Source: Rhizobium sp. P40RR-XXII
GTDB lineage: Bacteria > Pseudomonadota > Alphaproteobacteria > Rhizobiales > Rhizobiaceae
Assembly (NCBI RefSeq): GCF_012641405.1
Contig: NZ_JABAII010000032.1
Location: forward strand, 1 to 37,068
Direction: 5' to 3'
DNA length: 37,068 nucleotides
In this document: positions 35,347 to 37,068 of the stretch, piece after piece
Position numbering within the stretch: the first letter of the stretch is position 1
Layout: each line of letters begins with the position of its first letter
Notes under the pieces: generated by a model
What the model was told of the DNA's origin: nothing
Database searches by the model: none
The model's input: only the letters and a program-made list of their open reading frames with translations
Position numbers and translations under genes: made by a program

Positions 35347-35492
35347 TTTTTGATGCAACAAAAATATCCGAGATCAATTGCGATTCTGCATTCCACTGGC
35401 AAAAATCGCTATCATCTATCTGTCATAAATTCGTATTGCACGTAAAGAGGGAAAATGATATGTATTTTATCACAATTTTGTTGCATCAAAAA
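35347..35492. repeat. Perfect 17-bp inverted repeat with 112-bp AT-rich spacer (possible operator pair)
   Basis: TTTTTGATGCAACAAAA at 35347-35363 is repeated as its exact reverse complement at 35476-35492. The left arm is 76 bases upstream of the regulator start (minus), and the right arm lies in the leader of the plus-strand genes. The spacer is rich in A and T and includes AAAGAGGG before an ATG at 35460. Candidates are two binding sites for the regulator, or ends of a tiny mobile element; no coding content in the spacer supports the second. Confidence 0.75.
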
Positions 35493-35552
35493 GGAGGCTC
35501 TTTAGGGCGAGTTCAGTCGGCTTGCTCAGGATACGCGCTCGGTGGATCTTGA
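35460..35552 (+). CDS. Possible 30-residue small protein or leader peptide
   Basis: AGAGGG at 35446-35451 lies 8 bases before an ATG at 35460. The frame encodes a hydrophobic start (MYFITILLHQKGG) and ends at a TGA at 35550-35552. The right arm of the 17-bp inverted repeat falls inside it. The ribosome-binding site is good, but 30 codons is too short to judge coding by eye. It could be a leader peptide for the gene at 35676. Confidence 0.25.
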   Translation: MYFITILLHQKGGSLGRVQSACSGYALGGS

Positions 35553-35675
35553 AATGAAATAGGAAGTGGCCAGGGATCACACGACATATGCGGCATCCGC
35601 GGTCGTGACTCACTTGTGAGAACAAAGTCCGGCCAAACTTTCGTCCCGTGCCGGACGTTCACGGGAGAGCTTCCT

Positions 35676-35966
35676 ATGATTTTCGTGGATACATCAAAAT
35701 ATAGTCAGACGTCCTCCTCGGATGAGGACCTCTCTATTTGGTCTGGCAGGGATATGGCAGCGGCGGCCCGGGTCGCAAAGGCAGCATATGGTTCCGATGC
35801 CACGCTCGCTGTGGCTTGGTGCGCCTTAGGCGCGAAGGTGGATGGACGCGCTACCGACGCCCATTTCTGGTTCGAGGTTTTTTGCTTGCTGCGTGCCGGT
35901 GAAATGCCGGCCACGGGCTTTTGGAGTGGCGCGGACTCTATCAACTCGGATGGAAAACCGCATTAG
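35676..35966 (+). CDS. Hypothetical small protein
   Basis: 96 residues from ATG at 35676, preceded by GGGAG at 8 bases. The frame is open from 35616 but the earlier ATG lacks such a site. The protein has an acidic, serine-rich N-terminus (SQTSSSDEDLS), an alanine-rich helix (GRDMAAAARVAKAAYG), then DAHFWFEVFCLLRAGEM. No signal peptide, membrane segment or catalytic motif is visible, and I do not recognise the family. It is divergent from the regulator gene across the inverted-repeat region, so it may be a regulatory target. Confidence 0.55.
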   Translation: MIFVDTSKYSQTSSSDEDLSIWSGRDMAAAARVAKAAYGSDATLAVAWCALGAKVDGRATDAHFWFEVFCLLRAGEMPATGFWSGADSINSDGKPH

Positions 35967-35988
35967 TCTGGGTTTCCGTGGTCATAAC

Positions 35989-36038
35989 CGGTGGGGCAAA
36001 ACCAATATATCTTGATAATTTTCGGTAACGCCCCACCG
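35989..36038. terminator. 9-bp GC-rich inverted repeat after the small hypothetical gene
   Basis: CGGTGGGGC (35989-35997) and GCCCCACCG (36030-36038) pair perfectly across a 32-base loop that can itself pair ACC with GGT. It begins 23 bases after the stop of the gene ending at 35966. There is no T-tract after it. Transcript ending or stabilisation is likely but not shown. Confidence 0.4.
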
Positions 36039-36202
36039 CGCGGGTATCAGCCGACGCTAAGCGACCAGATTGATGATAACGGGAGTTTCCGAGTATGGCT
36101 GAGCTTGTGTGATGGTGATCCGGCAAGTGCCGACTGCCCGGAGAAAGAGGGCGACATGGCCGCCCGCGGTTAGGAAGCCCAGCCGCCGATTGCGCATAGC
36201 GC
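36039..36202. other. Intergenic stretch without a recognised gene
   Basis: A GTG at 35991 opens a 60-codon plus-strand frame ending at 36173, with an acidic second half. It overlaps the GC-rich hairpin and has no ribosome-binding site, so I do not call it a gene. Nothing else is recognised before the end of the HEPN gene at 36203. Confidence 0.3.
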
Positions 36203-36947
36203 TCAGAACTTTTTCCGCAGCTTTTCGATGTGCTCCTCACAAATCGCTTTTACCAGTTGCTGCAGCGCGTCCGTACGTTCGCCAAGCCAGACCAGCGCTT
36301 CTTCGGTGATCTTGAAATGCTCGGAATAGCGGGCTTTCACGTAGGCCTGGTTGATGATGTTGAACCAGGCAGTATAGCGTTGCCGATCTTGTGGCCAGAT
36401 CTCTGCAAGCCGCTGATCGCGACCTTCGGCGAGCGTCCTCAAATGGTTGAGGTTGTGCGAGGCTGGGCTATAGCTGGTCAGTGTCAATAACAACGTGGAG
36501 TAGGTGCGCTCGATGGCTTGGTGAAGTAGGAACGCACCTTCTTTGAGCATGCCGCCGTCAATTGCCATTCTCGAGAGTTGGAGAAAATTCGACGCACCCG
36601 GGGCCCAGTTTTCAAAATGCTCCCGAGAGGCGCGATATTCGTCGGCTGGACTGAGCGGCTTTGGCTCGGCAAGTTCCTCGTCGTCGAGTTCGTAAAGAAC
36701 GATGCCGTCGCGACGGATTTCGCTGAAGAAGTAATTGCCGAGCTTCAGTGCTGTGTTGACCTCGCGAAGCGAATGCACGGCAAGGCTCACCGGCGGCTTG
36801 ACGATGCGGGGAAAACGGTCGGCCGCCTTGCGCCAGTATGAACCAAAGTCGGTCAGCTTGCGATTATTGACGATCACCAGCAGATCGTAGTCGGACTTAT
36901 AGCCTTTGCCGGTATGCTCTTCATCGACCCAGTCCCCACGAGGTAGA
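36203..36947 (-). pseudogene. Nucleotidyltransferase-HEPN fusion gene, 3' exon; split by a group II intron
   Basis: The minus frame is open from the intron junction at 36947 to a stop at 36203, about 248 codons. It enters inside the nucleotidyltransferase active site, reading LPRGDWVDEEHTGKGYKSDY and then DLLVIVNN, which provides the DxD-type aspartates of MNT-fold proteins. The C-terminal half, GASNFLQLSRMAIDGGML then AAFLLHQAIERTYSTLLL-like helices, is a HEPN domain. An apparent ATG at 36877 would drop the active site and is not the true start. The GS motif and N-terminus must lie beyond the intron, outside the window. Proteins of this fused type are linked to toxin-antitoxin or RNA-modifying roles. 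If the intron splices, the gene may still work. Confidence 0.82.
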
Positions 36948-37068
36948 ATAGGCGACTAGCGCCGTGCTGCCTCACGGCAGTCGGTTTCTAGTCGCCTTTC
37001 ACCGAACCGGACGTGCATCTTTCGTTATGCATCCAGCTCTCCAGAAGACGTGGCAAAGTCAGGCAAGT
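36948..37068 (-). mobile_element. Group II intron, 3' end (domains V and VI), continues beyond window
   Basis: On the minus strand a helix-loop-helix at 37004-37039 has the shape of group II domain V: GAGC at its 5' side pairing with GGUUC, an upper stem UGCAU/AUGCA, a two-base CG bulge and an AACGAAAG loop. It is followed by a domain VI-like stem, GGCGACTAG pairing with CTAGTCGCC, and the intron would end ...CCTAT at 36948, matching the AY 3' consensus. The exon then resumes in the nucleotidyltransferase frame. The intron-encoded protein would lie further right. Confidence 0.82.
37004..37039 (-). ncRNA. Group II intron domain V
   Basis: The 36-base catalytic hairpin of the intron, with the AGC catalytic triad near its 5' end, a bulge opposite the upper stem, and a GAAA-containing loop. 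Base pairing was checked by eye on the minus strand: GAGCUGGA against UCCGGUUC, and UGCAU against AUGCA. Confidence 0.78.

Noticed and set aside
35347..35492. TraR-type tra box in the inverted repeat
   Set aside because: The arms do not resemble the known tra box and are 112 bases apart, unlike a compact dyad.

Overview
The window reads as an accessory, probably plasmid-borne region of a Rhizobiales alphaproteobacterium (Rhizobium/Sinorhizobium type). Grounds: an Agrobacterium/Rhizobium-style TraG coupling protein, IS66, IS21, IS5 and IS630 relics typical of rhizobial plasmids, a NodB-fold deacetylase, and a rhamnose/ABC-transporter type O-antigen locus. No rRNA, tRNA or CRISPR array was seen. 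Species cannot be fixed by eye.

Layout. (1) 1-541: insertion-sequence graveyard. An IS66-type element enters from the left edge and appears to be inserted in the start of an IS21-type istA gene, behind which lie four 23-bp direct repeats. (2) 542-20861, almost entirely minus strand: a surface-polysaccharide operon read right to left: rmlB, rmlD, wzm, wzt, two GT4 glycosyltransferases, a CapK/PaaK-like adenylate-forming enzyme, a NodB-fold deacetylase, wecB, a GT4 enzyme, then (after an IS5+IS66 relic at 8972-9777) a GT4 enzyme, a two-domain GT2 enzyme, a HAD-domain protein and a 1004-residue glycosyltransferase with a tandem-repeat N-terminal half. Many genes overlap by 1-14 bases, so translation is probably coupled. 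(3) 20966-22434: rmlC (plus) and rmlA (minus) converge on a strong hairpin. (4) 22671-29969: a looser group on both strands: GT4, histidine phosphatase, GT2, zinc-knuckle methyltransferase, bimodular GT2/CgeB-like enzyme, IS630 relic, GT4. (5) 30054-32225: a serine-recombinase scrap and an intact but solitary traG. (6) 32510-35966: a small hypothetical protein, an alpha-oxoamine-synthase-type PLP enzyme, an OmpR-type regulator with a degenerate receiver, and a regulatory region with a perfect 17-bp inverted repeat. (7) 36203-37068: a nucleotidyltransferase-HEPN gene split by a group II intron, whose 3' domains V and VI are visible at the right edge.

How it works together (inference). RmlA-D make dTDP-L-rhamnose and WecB makes UDP-ManNAc. 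The glycosyltransferases would build an O-chain on undecaprenyl phosphate in the cytoplasm. Wzm/Wzt would export it. The deacetylase and CapK-like enzyme are candidates for decorating it. The short Wzt has no C-terminal carbohydrate-binding domain, so chain length is probably not set by Wzt recognition of a terminal cap.

Most notable observations: the group II intron exactly inside the nucleotidyltransferase GS motif, the PLP enzyme/degenerate regulator/inverted repeat module, the tandem-repeat glycosyltransferase with a recent internal duplication, and the nested IS elements at the left edge.
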